Assembly (NCBI RefSeq): GCF_000316515.1
Contig: NC_019675.1
Location: 558,001 to 622,000 of the forward strand
DNA length: 64,000 nucleotides
Source: Cyanobium gracile PCC 6307
Lineage (GTDB): Bacteria > Cyanobacteriota > Cyanobacteriia > PCC-6307 > Cyanobiaceae
Direction of reading: 5' to 3'
Shown: one piece after another, positions 1-8,110 of the stretch
How the letters are laid out: every line of letters starts with the position of its first letter
Numbering within the stretch: position 1 is the first letter of the stretch
The notes under the pieces: model-generated
Database searches by the model: none
Seen by the model: the letters and a program-made list of their open reading frames with translations, nothing else
Told to the model about the DNA's origin: nothing
Program-made: the position numbers and the translations under genes

Positions 1-462
1 CTGCTGGTGTTCCTGGCCACCTTGGCCGGCGGGGGTGGGGTCGGGGCCTGGCCCACCGGGGTGTCGGCCCTGATCACCTTCCACATCGCCTGGCTGGCCC
101 ATGCCCATGGTGCCGACCGGGAGATCACCCCCAGCGACTGGCTGTTCCTGGCCGGCGCCGCTTCCGCCCTGCCCTTCTGGTTCCTCACTGCCGACCCACT
201 CGGGGCGGTGGTGGTGCTCACGTTGGTGGATCTGCTGGGCTTCGGCCCCACCTTGCGGCGGGCCTACCGCCACCCCGAACAGGAACGGATCGGTTTCTTC
301 AGCCTGTTCGTGCTGCGCAACCTGCTGGTGCTGCTCTCCCTGGAGCGGCTGACGCTCACCACGGCCCTGTTCCCGGCGACGGTGGGCCTGGCCTGCGTCG
401 GGGTGGTGCTGCTGCTGCTGTGGCGGCGGCGGCGCTTACCGCGGACAGGCTGTCCGGGCTGA
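1..462 (+). CDS. Membrane protein, 5' end missing (partial)
   Basis: The frame is open from the first base of the window, so the true start lies upstream and only the C-terminal part (about 153 residues) is visible. It holds several hydrophobic stretches: one near the visible N-terminus, one around LFLAGAASALPFWFL, one around AVVVLTLVDLLGF, and a last one (VGLACVGVVLLLLW) followed by an Arg-rich tail typical of a cytoplasmic end. It is therefore a polytopic inner-membrane protein. I recognise no catalytic motif. It may be one of the small conserved membrane proteins of cyanobacteria, but the function is unknown. The next gene starts 37 bp downstream on the same strand. Confidence 0.6.
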   Translation: MLVFLATLAGGGGVGAWPTGVSALITFHIAWLAHAHGADREITPSDWLFLAGAASALPFWFLTADPLGAVVVLTLVDLLGFGPTLRRAYRHPEQERIGFFSLFVLRNLLVLLSLERLTLTTALFPATVGLACVGVVLLLLWRRRRLPRTGCPG

Positions 463-499
463 GATCGGCCAGGATGGGCTGGATCAGCGTCACTGCCCC

Positions 500-814
500 A
501 TGGTTTCCGCCAACCCAGGATCCGCCCATCGGCCCCTGCCCGTGCTGCTTTCGGTGGCGGGTTCGGCACTGCTGCTGGCCGGCCTGCCCGCCCGGGCCCA
601 GGGCCTCAACAACATGCGCGACCAGCTGATCATCCATTACTGCACCCTGGCGGTGAACGCCGACTTCTCCAAGGCGGGCAAGCCGGTGCCGCCGGGCCTG
701 GCCAAGGACACCTGCACCTGCGTGGCCGAGCAGGTGAACGCCCGGGCAACGATCCCCCAGGCCGAAGCCATCTGCAAGCAGCAGGCCATGGGCAAGTACA
801 ACCTCAGTCCCTGA
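500..814 (+). CDS. Small secreted cysteine-containing protein
   Basis: A 104-residue protein. Residues 1 to about 34 look like a Sec signal peptide: a short charged start, a hydrophobic core (VLLSVAGSALLLAGL) and an Ala-rich cleavage region (PARAQG). The mature part is short and carries four cysteines, among them a CTC pair (DTCTCVAEQ), suggesting disulfides or a metal site outside the cytoplasm. I do not recognise the family. It follows the partial membrane protein on the same strand and converges with the RNB ribonuclease gene, whose stop lies 11 bp beyond. An alternative start within the signal region cannot be excluded, but the one given yields a well-formed signal peptide. Confidence 0.6.
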   Translation: MVSANPGSAHRPLPVLLSVAGSALLLAGLPARAQGLNNMRDQLIIHYCTLAVNADFSKAGKPVPPGLAKDTCTCVAEQVNARATIPQAEAICKQQAMGKYNLSP

Positions 815-825
815 GCCCGCCGGCG

Positions 826-2865
826 TCAGCCCGCGGCCGTGAAGCGCAGCAGGTCCCGCAGGGAATCCACCTGCTGTAGCCGCACCAGCAGGGCGTCGCC
901 GGGGGCGGGGTCGCCATGGCACTCCGCGGCCAGGTCCATGGCCAGATCCGGCAGGTGCACCAGGCCGAGGCGGTCCTGGGGCCGCAGCCAGCGCAGGAAC
1001 ACCCCCGGCCACTGATGCTGGTCCTGGGCCTCGAACCAAACCTGCTGCCAGTGGCGTTGGTCTTCGCGGGCGATCTGCAGGCCCTGGCGGATGGCCCCCT
1101 CCAGTTCGCCCAGCAGGGCACCCAGCTCGGCCTCCTCCAGCACCGGCTGCCCCTGCTGGTGGGCCAGCAGCTGGCGTTGCACCAGTAGGTCGTTGTAACG
1201 GCGGATCGGTGAGGTGGCCTGCACGTAGCAGGGCAGGCCCAGGGAAAAGTGGGGAGCCGGACTGGTGCCAAGCAGTCCCCGGCTGAGGCAGCGCTTGATG
1301 GCCGCGTGCCGCACCGGGCCGGCCGGTAGGGCCGCCAGCTCCGCTTCGGGGGGCAGCTCCGCCGCCAGTTGGCTTCGGTAGGGCAGAGCCAGGCCTTGCT
1401 CCTGGCCGAGGCCGGCGATCACCGCCCCGGCCAGGATCATGGCTTCGGCCACCAGCGTGCGCGCCGGCGAGGGTTCGGTGATCTCCAGCTGGGCCCCCAG
1501 CTCGTCACAGCGGATTCGCCCCTCGGGCTGATCCAGATCGAGGGCCCCACGGGCCAGCCGCCAGCGGCGCCGCCGCTCCATCAGGGCGTGGATCTCCTCG
1601 AGGTACCGCTCCTGGGGCGGGGCCAGCTCGATCAGCTCATCGGCATCGGCATAACTCAGCCGATAGGCGGGCCGCACCCAGCTGGACTCCAGCCCAAAGC
1701 CCGCCACCGCGCCGTCCTCGGTCAGCTCTACCCACAGGCTCAACGCAGCGCTGCGCTCGCCCATGCGCAGGCTCATCGGGCCGGTGCTGAGCACCTCGGG
1801 GAACATCGGCAGGGGGCCCCGGGCCAGGTACAGGCTGCTGGCGCGGCGCCGGGCTTCTTTATCGAGGGGGCTCTCCGGTGCCACCAGCCGGCCGGGATCG
1901 GCGATATGGATCCACAGCCGCGGCGCCCCGTCGGGGCCGTGCTCCAGGGAGAGACCGTCGTCGATGTCGCGGGTGTCCGCATCGTCGATGGTGACGGTGT
2001 GCAGGCCGGTGAGGTCGCGGCGGCGCTCGTCTCCGGGCTGGGGTGAGTCGGCCAGCTCCACCAGCCGCCGGGCCTCGGCCTCCAGCTCAGCGGAGAAACC
2101 CGCCTGCCAGGTGGTGTTCTCCAGCGAGGGGAGGTGGTGCCGCTCCCACTGGCCCAGGTCCACCAGCAGGTGCCGGATCGGCGCCGACTCCATCGCGCAG
2201 TGGGCCGCCTGCAGGACCCGGTGCAGGTCGTCGGGCAGGGGGCGGCTGGTGTCGCCGCTGGCCCACTCCCGCAACAGGGCCAGGTGCTGGCGCTGTTCGG
2301 CATCGAGCTGCTGCGGATCGATCGGGCGGCGCTGGCGCAGGGCGTCCTGCCACTGGCGCCGTCGCTGCTCGGCCAGCTGCTGACGGCGGGCTTCCCGCCG
2401 CAGCCGGCGCACATCCACCAGCGGCCGGGCCTCCACCTGCTGCTGGCGCCAGCGGAACAGGGTCTGGGGGCCCTGCAGCCACAGCCAGCAGGCGGCCCGC
2501 TGGACCGCGTCGCCGCCGTCTCCGATCAGGTCAACGAAGTCCCCCAGCTCAAGGGACGACGGGTCGTCCAGCAGCAACAGCCAGGCCGCCCCCAGCTCCC
2601 GGGGGCGGGGGGCGGCCTGCTGCAACGTCTCCGGACTCAGGCCCCAGGGGGGCTGGGACAGGCGGGAGGGAGGGGATTGATCGCCCGGAAGAGCGGCCAG
2701 CAGATCAACCTGCCGGACCCCCCGCTGGACGGCCTTGGCCTCGAAACCCACCTTGAGATCGAGGCGCGTGCCTTTCTCGGCCACCACGACCGCCAGCAGA
2801 CAGCGGCTGTCGTCGTGGAGGCCGACCAGGTCACCCGCCGTGAACCGACGCGAGGCGGAGGGCAA
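826..2865 (-). CDS. RNB-domain ribonuclease (RNase II/R family)
   Basis: A 679-residue 3'-5' exoribonuclease. The RNB catalytic core begins near residue 290 with DDADTRDIDDGLSL (about 294-307), where the spaced Asp residues bind the catalytic Mg2+. It runs through conserved blocks such as LWIHIADPGRLV and YVQATSPIRRYNDLLVQRQL and ends in an S1/OB-like tail. The first 280 residues are less typical and fit the divergent N-terminus of cyanobacterial members. Its start lies one base after the rpsR stop, so it is probably cotranscribed with rpmG and rpsR and acts in mRNA or rRNA turnover. RNase II versus RNase R cannot be decided from this sequence, so no symbol is given. Confidence 0.9.
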   Translation of the reverse strand: MPSASRRFTAGDLVGLHDDSRCLLAVVVAEKGTRLDLKVGFEAKAVQRGVRQVDLLAALPGDQSPPSRLSQPPWGLSPETLQQAAPRPRELGAAWLLLLDDPSSLELGDFVDLIGDGGDAVQRAACWLWLQGPQTLFRWRQQQVEARPLVDVRRLRREARRQQLAEQRRRQWQDALRQRRPIDPQQLDAEQRQHLALLREWASGDTSRPLPDDLHRVLQAAHCAMESAPIRHLLVDLGQWERHHLPSLENTTWQAGFSAELEAEARRLVELADSPQPGDERRRDLTGLHTVTIDDADTRDIDDGLSLEHGPDGAPRLWIHIADPGRLVAPESPLDKEARRRASSLYLARGPLPMFPEVLSTGPMSLRMGERSAALSLWVELTEDGAVAGFGLESSWVRPAYRLSYADADELIELAPPQERYLEEIHALMERRRRWRLARGALDLDQPEGRIRCDELGAQLEITEPSPARTLVAEAMILAGAVIAGLGQEQGLALPYRSQLAAELPPEAELAALPAGPVRHAAIKRCLSRGLLGTSPAPHFSLGLPCYVQATSPIRRYNDLLVQRQLLAHQQGQPVLEEAELGALLGELEGAIRQGLQIAREDQRHWQQVWFEAQDQHQWPGVFLRWLRPQDRLGLVHLPDLAMDLAAECHGDPAPGDALLVRLQQVDSLRDLLRFTAAG

Positions 2866-2866
2866 C

Positions 2867-3088
2867 TCAGCCTTCGGGGTTCACGAAGGGCAGCAGGGCC
2901 ACGATCCGGGCCCGCTTGACGGCATTGGTGAGGTCGCGCTGCTGCTTGGCCGTCAGGCCGGTGAGGCGGCGGGGCAGGATCTTGCCGCGCTCGGTGATGA
3001 ACTTCTTGAGCAGATCGACGTCCTTGTAGTCGATCGGATCACCGGGCTTGATCGGCGACAGGCGCTTCTTGAAGAAGGAACTGGACAT
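2867..3088 (-). CDS. rpsR: 30S ribosomal protein S18
   Basis: A 73-residue basic protein with the S18 hallmarks: an N-terminal [13 protein letters not shown] segment, then the core [27 protein letters not shown] and the ending [17 protein letters not shown]. Length and order match bacterial S18, which sits on the platform of the small subunit next to S6. It lies between rpmG (upstream, 89 bp gap) and the RNB ribonuclease gene (1 bp gap), giving an rpmG-rpsR-ribonuclease operon. The start is preceded on the minus strand by a purine-rich stretch (GGAG within 'cactccgttcccat' read in reverse). Confidence 0.97.
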
Positions 3089-3177
3089 GGGAACGGAGTG
3101 TGGGAACGAAAGGAGAAAACTGCCGCTGCAGGGGCCGCGGGAGGATCAGGCGATGGGATTCCGCAGGGAAACCAGCC

Positions 3178-3372
3178 TCACTTGATCTCCTTGTGGACGG
3201 TGGAGGCGTTGCAGTGGGGGCAGAACTTCTTGAGTTCGATCCGTTCGGTGGTGTTGCGGCGGTTCTTCTGGGTCGTGTAACGGGACACGCCAGGGGACCG
3301 CTTGGCGGGGTTGGACCGGCATTCGGTGCACTCGAGGGTGATCACCAGCCGGACGCCCTTGTTCTTGGCCAT
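3178..3372 (-). CDS. rpmG: 50S ribosomal protein L33
   Basis: A 64-residue basic protein. It has the L33 pattern: [18 protein letters not shown] near the start, [25 protein letters not shown] in the middle and a HKEIK-type C-terminus. Two CxxC pairs (CTEC and CPHC) show that this is the zinc-binding form of L33. It is the first gene of the minus-strand set rpmG-rpsR-ribonuclease and is divergent from pheT, whose start is 112 bp away. Promoters for both directions should therefore lie in 3373-3484. Confidence 0.97.
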   Translation of the reverse strand: MAKNKGVRLVITLECTECRSNPAKRSPGVSRYTTQKNRRNTTERIELKKFCPHCNASTVHKEIK

Positions 3373-3484
3373 GGAAGGACGTTGCGCCGCGGATGCGTTG
3401 CAGAGAGACGATCCTGCACCATACCTCCCGATGGGGAGGGCCCTGATCGCTTCCTAATGTGGGCGGCTGCTGTGCACCCCACCG

Positions 3485-5941
3485 ATGCTGGTTTCGCTCC
3501 AATGGCTCCGGGAGCTGGTCAGCGTGGAACCGGCCGCTCTCGAGCCTGCGCCTCTGGCGGAGCGCCTCTCGATCGCCGGTTTCGAGGTGGAGGCCATCGA
3601 GGATCTGGCGGCCCGGGCGGCCGGTGTGGTGGTGGGCCATGTGGTGCAGCGCGATCCCCACCCCAACGCCGACAAGCTCAGCGTCTGCCGGGTGGATGTG
3701 GGGGCTGGCGAGCCCCTTCAGATCGTTTGCGGCGCCCCTAATGTGCGCCAGGGCCTGCACGTGCCCGTGGCCCTGGTGGGCAGCACCCTGCCGGCGGTGG
3801 GGCTGACGATCAAACCGGCCGAACTGCGGGGGGTGGCCAGCAGCGGCATGATCTGCTCCCTGCGGGAGCTGGGCCTCGACGACGGCAGCGACGGCATTGC
3901 CGAACTCGACCAGCTGCTGGACAAGGTGCCCCCCCTGGGAACCCCCGTGGGCCCGCTGCTGGGCCTCGACGACCAGGTGCTGGAGCTGGCGATCACCGCC
4001 AACCGACCCGACGGCCTCTCGATGCGGGGGATCGCCCGCGAGGTGGCGGCCCTCAGCGGCGGCAGCACCACCTTCCCCGCCGCGGCCCCCGTTGTCGCGG
4101 CCCAGCCCCTGGCCGCCACGGCAGCCGACCGCGAGGCCATCGAGGCGGGCGGACTGTTCAGCCTCACCGCCCTCAGCGGCCTGAAGGTGGGTCCTTCCCC
4201 GGACTGGCTGCGCCAGCGGCTGGAGCGCGCCGGTGTGCGCCCCATCAACAACGTGGTGGACATCACCAACCTGGTGATGCTGGAAACGGGCCAGCCCCTG
4301 CACGCTTTCGATCGGGATCGCCTGGCGGCGCTCACGGGCGCCACGCCCGAGCCGGCCAGCATCGGCCTGCGCCAGGGCCGCAGCGGTGAAGCCTTCGTTT
4401 CCCTTGACGGCCAGGAGCGCACTCTGAGCGAGGAGGCCCTGGTGGTCACCTGCGCCGACCAGCCCATCGCCCTGGCCGGGGTGATGGGGGGCCTCGCCGA
4501 GGCCGTCACCGACAGCACCACGGCCATCTGGCTGGAGGCGGCGGTGTTCGCCCCCCAGGCCGTGCGCCGCTCCGCCCGCAGCGTCGGTCTGCGCACCGAA
4601 GCCTGCAGCCGCTTCGAGAAGGGCGTGCCGCGGGAGATCACCCTGGCCGCCGCCGACCGGGCCGTGGCCCTGCTGCGGGAGCTGGCCGGCGCCCGGGTCG
4701 AGGGGCGCTGGCTGCACCAGCTCCCGGCCTCTCCCCAGCCGCCCCTGCCCCTGCGCCGCGACGCCCTGCACAACCTGCTGGGTCCGGTGCTGGTGGAGGG
4801 CGAGGCCCAGGACCTGGACGACGAACGCATCACCGCCACCCTGGAAGCCCTCGGCTGCGTGCTGGAGGAGGACGAAGAAGGCTGGCAGGTGCGGGTGCCG
4901 CCCGAGCGCGCCATGGACCTCAAACGCGAGGTGGACCTGATCGAGGAGGTGGCCCGGCTGGTGGGCTACGACCATTTCGCCGCCCACCTGCCCGATCCCC
5001 TGATCCCCGGGGGGCTCGAGCCGGCCCAGCAGCTGGAGCGACGTCTGCGCCGCAGCCTCTGCGCCGCCGGCCTCCAGGAGATCGTCTCCCTGTCGCTGGT
5101 GGCGGCGGCGCCGGGCCGGGTGCCCCTGGCCAATCCGCTCCTGGCCGACTACGGCCACCTGCGCGACAACCTGCACCAGGAGCTGCTCCAGGCCGCCCGC
5201 CGCAACCTGCAGGCCTCCCTGGGTGGCTTCTGGGGCTTCGAGATCGGCCGGGTGTTCCCGGGTGGTGGGGCCAGCGGCGAAGAGCGCCATGGGGAACGCA
5301 CCCTGCTGGTGGGGGTGATCGCCGGTGAGCGCCGCGCCGAACGCTGGCGCAGCTCCGGCAAGCCCGCCCCTCCGGACTACTTCCAGGCCCGCGGCGTGCT
5401 GCAGGCCGGTCTGGAGCCCCTGCGGCTGCCCCTGGAGGATCGCCCCCTGAGCGACGCCCCCTTGCTGCACCCCGGCCGCGCCGCCCAGCTGCTGGTGGAA
5501 GGCAAGCCCGCCGGCTGGTTCGCCCAGCTCCACCCCGCTGAAGCCGACGCCCTCGACCTGCCGGCGGCCACCTATGTGTTCCAGCTGGAGCTGGAGCCCC
5601 TGCTCAGCGCCGGCACCCGCCGCAACCGCTGGCAGCCCAGCTTCCGCCCCTACCCCACCGTGCCTGCCTCGGAGCGTGATCTGGCCCTTGTCGTTCCCAC
5701 CAGCACCACGGCAGCAGACCTGCTGGCGGCGATCCGCAAGGCGGGCAAACCGCTGCTGGAGCAGGCCGAGCTGATCGACCGCTACGAGGGTGCCCAGGTG
5801 GAGGCCGGCCGCTGCAGCCAGGCCTTCCGCCTCCGCTACCGCGACAGCGCCCGCACCCTCACCGACGAGGAGGTGGAGGCGGCCCATGGACGGGTGCGCG
5901 ACGCCCTGGAGCGCCGCTTCGGCGCCGAACAGCGCCGCTAG
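3485..5941 (+). CDS. pheT: Phenylalanine-tRNA ligase beta subunit
   Basis: An 818-residue subunit of the (alpha-beta)2 enzyme that charges tRNA-Phe; this is the usual length for bacterial PheT. The domains occur in the normal order: an EMAP-like tRNA-binding domain (about 40-150, with HPNADKLSVCRVDVG and IVCGAPNV), the B3/B4 editing domain (about 210-385, with NVVDITNLVMLETGQPLHAFD), B5 (about 405-485, with the acidic DLKREVDLIEEVARLVGYD), the catalytic-like domain, and a C-terminal FDX-ACB anticodon-binding domain (about 715-815, with PYPTVPASERDLALVV). pheS is not in the window. The 3' end overlaps the convergent rlmD stop by 4 bp. Confidence 0.97.
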   Translation: MLVSLQWLRELVSVEPAALEPAPLAERLSIAGFEVEAIEDLAARAAGVVVGHVVQRDPHPNADKLSVCRVDVGAGEPLQIVCGAPNVRQGLHVPVALVGSTLPAVGLTIKPAELRGVASSGMICSLRELGLDDGSDGIAELDQLLDKVPPLGTPVGPLLGLDDQVLELAITANRPDGLSMRGIAREVAALSGGSTTFPAAAPVVAAQPLAATAADREAIEAGGLFSLTALSGLKVGPSPDWLRQRLERAGVRPINNVVDITNLVMLETGQPLHAFDRDRLAALTGATPEPASIGLRQGRSGEAFVSLDGQERTLSEEALVVTCADQPIALAGVMGGLAEAVTDSTTAIWLEAAVFAPQAVRRSARSVGLRTEACSRFEKGVPREITLAAADRAVALLRELAGARVEGRWLHQLPASPQPPLPLRRDALHNLLGPVLVEGEAQDLDDERITATLEALGCVLEEDEEGWQVRVPPERAMDLKREVDLIEEVARLVGYDHFAAHLPDPLIPGGLEPAQQLERRLRRSLCAAGLQEIVSLSLVAAAPGRVPLANPLLADYGHLRDNLHQELLQAARRNLQASLGGFWGFEIGRVFPGGGASGEERHGERTLLVGVIAGERRAERWRSSGKPAPPDYFQARGVLQAGLEPLRLPLEDRPLSDAPLLHPGRAAQLLVEGKPAGWFAQLHPAEADALDLPAATYVFQLELEPLLSAGTRRNRWQPSFRPYPTVPASERDLALVVPTSTTAADLLAAIRKAGKPLLEQAELIDRYEGAQVEAGRCSQAFRLRYRDSARTLTDEEVEAAHGRVRDALERRFGAEQRR

Positions 5942-7308
5942 AGACGCTCCAGGGCCGCCAGGGCCTCCACGTGGCTGGTGTTGGGGAAGAAGTCGACGGG
6001 CTGCACCCAGTTCAGCCGGTAGACCCCTGAGCTGCACAGCTGGGCCAGGTCGCGGGCCAGGGCCGCCGGATCGCAGCTCACGTAGGCGATCCGCTCCGGT
6101 CGCGCCGCCAGGATCGCCGCGGTGGCGATCGGGTTCAGCCCCTTGCGGGGTGGATCCAGCACCAGGGCCTGCACTCCCTGCAGGCGCTCCTCCAGCACCT
6201 GGGGCACGTCGGCCTGCTCGAAGCTCGCCCGTCCCTCCAGCCCGTTGGCGGAGGCATTCAGCCGGGCCAGGGTCACCGAGCCCTGGTGCAGCTCCAGGCC
6301 GCTGACCTGCCAGCCGGCGGCGGCCAGGGGCAGGCTGTAGGTGCCGATGCCGCAGTAAGCATCGAGCAGGGAGCCGCCGGCGGGAGCCGGGCCCAGGGCC
6401 TCGATCACATCGGGCACCAGCCGTTCGGCCTGGCCGGTGTTGACCTGGAAGAAGGTGTCGGCGGCGATGCGGAACCGCAGGCCGGCGAAGCTCTCGTGGA
6501 GCCACTCCCGTCCACGGATCACCCGGGTCTCTTCGCCCATCAGGCGATTGGTGGGCAGGGGCTGGAGGTTGAGGCAGACACCCACCAGTTCTGGCCAGCG
6601 TTCGCACCAGGCGTCGGCCAGGGCCTCGAGGCCGGGCAGGTCGTCATGGCTGCTGATCAGGGTGATGAGCAACTCCCCGGTGGCCGCCCCCACCCGCAGG
6701 CCCAGGTGGCGCAGACCGGGACCCTCCACGGCCTCGGGGTCGTTGCCGTGGCGATCGATCGGCCAGTCGCTGGCTTCGATGTCGGCCTTGAGGGGGGCGA
6801 TCAGGGCATCGATGCGCGGGTCGAGCACCGGGCAGCGGGCCATGTTGACGATCTGGTGCGAACCCCGGCGGTAGTAGCCGGCCCGCAGGCGGCCATCGGC
6901 CCGGCGCTCCAGCGGAATCAGGGCGCGGTTGCGGTAGCCCAGGGCCGGATCGGCCGCCAGCAGCGGCCGCACCGGGGCGCTCAGGCCGCCGATGCGCTGC
7001 AGGGCCTGCTCCAGGCTGCGCTGCTTCCAGGCGGCCTGGGCCCCGTCCGCCAGGGGCTGCAGGCTGCAGCCACCGCAGTTGTCGGCCAGGATGCAGGGGG
7101 GCCGGCGGCGGTTGGGCGAGGGCGCCAGCACCCGCTGCAGCTGACCCACCAGATGGCGCCGCGCCACCACCTGCAGCCGCACCTGCACGGTGTCCCCGGG
7201 GAGCGCGCCGCTGACGAACACCACCTGCCCGTCGTGGCGCCCCACCCCCTGCCCGTCATGGCCCAGGTCGGTGATCTCCAGCTCAAGCCTGTCGCCCACC
7301 GAGGCCAT
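5938..7308 (-). CDS. rlmD: 23S rRNA (uracil-C5)-methyltransferase RlmD-type
   Basis: A 456-residue TrmA/RlmC/RlmD-family methyltransferase. The N-terminal TRAM domain (about 1-65, GDRLELEITDLGHDGQGVGR) binds RNA. An Fe-S cluster ligand set follows: CILADNCGGC supplies three cysteines and MARCPVLD the fourth. The SAM-binding motif is DAYCGIGTYSLPLA. The catalytic region has VLDPPRKGL and then AYVSCDPAALARDL, in which the Cys is the nucleophile that attacks uracil C6. The assignment to RlmD (U1939) rather than RlmCD-like relatives rests on general similarity only. It is divergent from apcD and converges on pheT. Confidence 0.88.
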   Translation of the reverse strand: MASVGDRLELEITDLGHDGQGVGRHDGQVVFVSGALPGDTVQVRLQVVARRHLVGQLQRVLAPSPNRRRPPCILADNCGGCSLQPLADGAQAAWKQRSLEQALQRIGGLSAPVRPLLAADPALGYRNRALIPLERRADGRLRAGYYRRGSHQIVNMARCPVLDPRIDALIAPLKADIEASDWPIDRHGNDPEAVEGPGLRHLGLRVGAATGELLITLISSHDDLPGLEALADAWCERWPELVGVCLNLQPLPTNRLMGEETRVIRGREWLHESFAGLRFRIAADTFFQVNTGQAERLVPDVIEALGPAPAGGSLLDAYCGIGTYSLPLAAAGWQVSGLELHQGSVTLARLNASANGLEGRASFEQADVPQVLEERLQGVQALVLDPPRKGLNPIATAAILAARPERIAYVSCDPAALARDLAQLCSSGVYRLNWVQPVDFFPNTSHVEALAALERL

Positions 7309-7329
7309 CTGGATTCCGCTGCACTGCTG

Positions 7330-7347
7330 CGACCCTATCGGGGGTCG
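7330..7347. promoter_or_regulatory. Inverted repeat in the rlmD/apcD divergent region
   Basis: CGACCC (7330-7335) and GGGTCG (7342-7347) form a perfect 6 bp dyad with a 6-base spacer. It lies in the 122 bp between the two divergent starts, about 85 bp before the apcD ATG. It could be an operator or a 5'-UTR hairpin. No textbook -35/-10 pair was recognised here. Confidence 0.25.
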
Positions 7348-7430
7348 TGCAAAGGGGCGTTACACCTTGCACCCGGAGCCCTGGCGGAGGCTTCGGGCTC
7401 GATAGGATTCGTCGGACTGTGGTCGCTGCT

Positions 7431-7925
7431 ATGAGCGTCGTTCGCGATCTGATCCTCCAGGCCGATGATCAGCTCCGCTATCCCACCGGCGGCGAGCTGC
7501 GCACGATGGTGGAGTTCCTCAGCGGCGGGGCCCGCCGGCTGAGTGTCGTCAGGGTTCTGACCGACAACGAAAAGAAGATCATCGCCGAAGCGTCCAAACA
7601 GCTGTTCCTGCGCAAGCCGGACTACGTGGCCCCCGGCGGCAACGCCTTCGGCCAGAAGCAGCGGGCCCAGTGCCTGCGTGACTACAGCTGGTATCTGCGG
7701 CTGGTCACCTACGGCATCCTGGCCGGCAGCACCGAGCTGATCCAGCAGATCGGCGTGGTGGGTGCCCGCGAGATGTACAACAGTCTTGGCGTGCCCCTGC
7801 CCGGGATGGTGGAGGCGATGCGCACACTCAAGGAGGCAGCCCTGGTGCTCCTGGGTGGTGAGGAAGCCGCCCTCGCCGGCCCCTACTTCGATTACCTGAT
7901 TCAGGGCCTGCAGACTTCCACCTGA
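7431..7925 (+). CDS. apcD: Allophycocyanin alpha-B subunit (phycobilisome terminal emitter)
   Basis: A 164-residue phycobiliprotein that passes excitation energy from the phycobilisome core to chlorophyll. The start is the ATG of MSVVRDLILQADDQLRYPT, since a longer open frame reaching to 7347 adds 28 residues unlike any phycobiliprotein. Family marks are APGGNAFGQKQRAQCLRDYSWYLRLVTYGILAG, which includes the bilin-attachment Cys (RAQCLRD), then GAREMYNSLGVPLPGMVEAM and the C-terminal APYFDYLIQ. These match ApcD better than ApcA, ApcB or ApcF. The gene stands alone, with no other apc or cpc gene in the window, as is common for apcD. A strong intrinsic terminator lies about 100 bp downstream. 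Confidence 0.93.
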   Translation: MSVVRDLILQADDQLRYPTGGELRTMVEFLSGGARRLSVVRVLTDNEKKIIAEASKQLFLRKPDYVAPGGNAFGQKQRAQCLRDYSWYLRLVTYGILAGSTELIQQIGVVGAREMYNSLGVPLPGMVEAMRTLKEAALVLLGGEEAALAGPYFDYLIQGLQTST

Positions 7926-8021
7926 TCTGTTCATCCGTCCCATCCTGGTGTCTCAGCTGGGCTTAGGATGAGTCCAGGCCAAGACAGTTGGTCAGACTCT
8001 CGTCATCGCTCGTGACTCCTG

Positions 8022-8049
8022 CCCCGTCACTCTTCTGACGGGGTTTTTT
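8022..8049 (+). terminator. Intrinsic terminator downstream of apcD; possible end of a short sRNA
   Basis: CCCCGTCA (8022-8029) pairs perfectly with TGACGGGG (8036-8043) across a CTCTTC loop and is followed by six T (8044-8049): a textbook rho-independent terminator on the plus strand. It is 97 bp past the apcD stop. A TAGGAT box at 7964-7969, resembling a -10 element, could start a separate RNA of about 75 nt (near 7976-8049) ending here. No convincing -35 was seen, so simple termination of apcD is the first reading. Confidence 0.85.
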
Positions 8050-8110
8050 CTTGCCTCCCGGATTGGGATCGACGTCCCTTAGGGCACGCGTCGACGACGA
8101 TCTGATCAGG

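Noticed and set aside
3146..6607. Very long minus-strand open frame opposite pheT (1153 codons) and similar long frames at 9016-11697, 14795-15850, 17557-19437 and 19498-21438
   Set aside because: These lie wholly over well-supported genes (pheT, DUF3370, gpsA, metH) on the other strand. They are Gly/Gln/His/Arg/Ala-rich strings typical of shadow frames in high-G+C DNA and have no domain.
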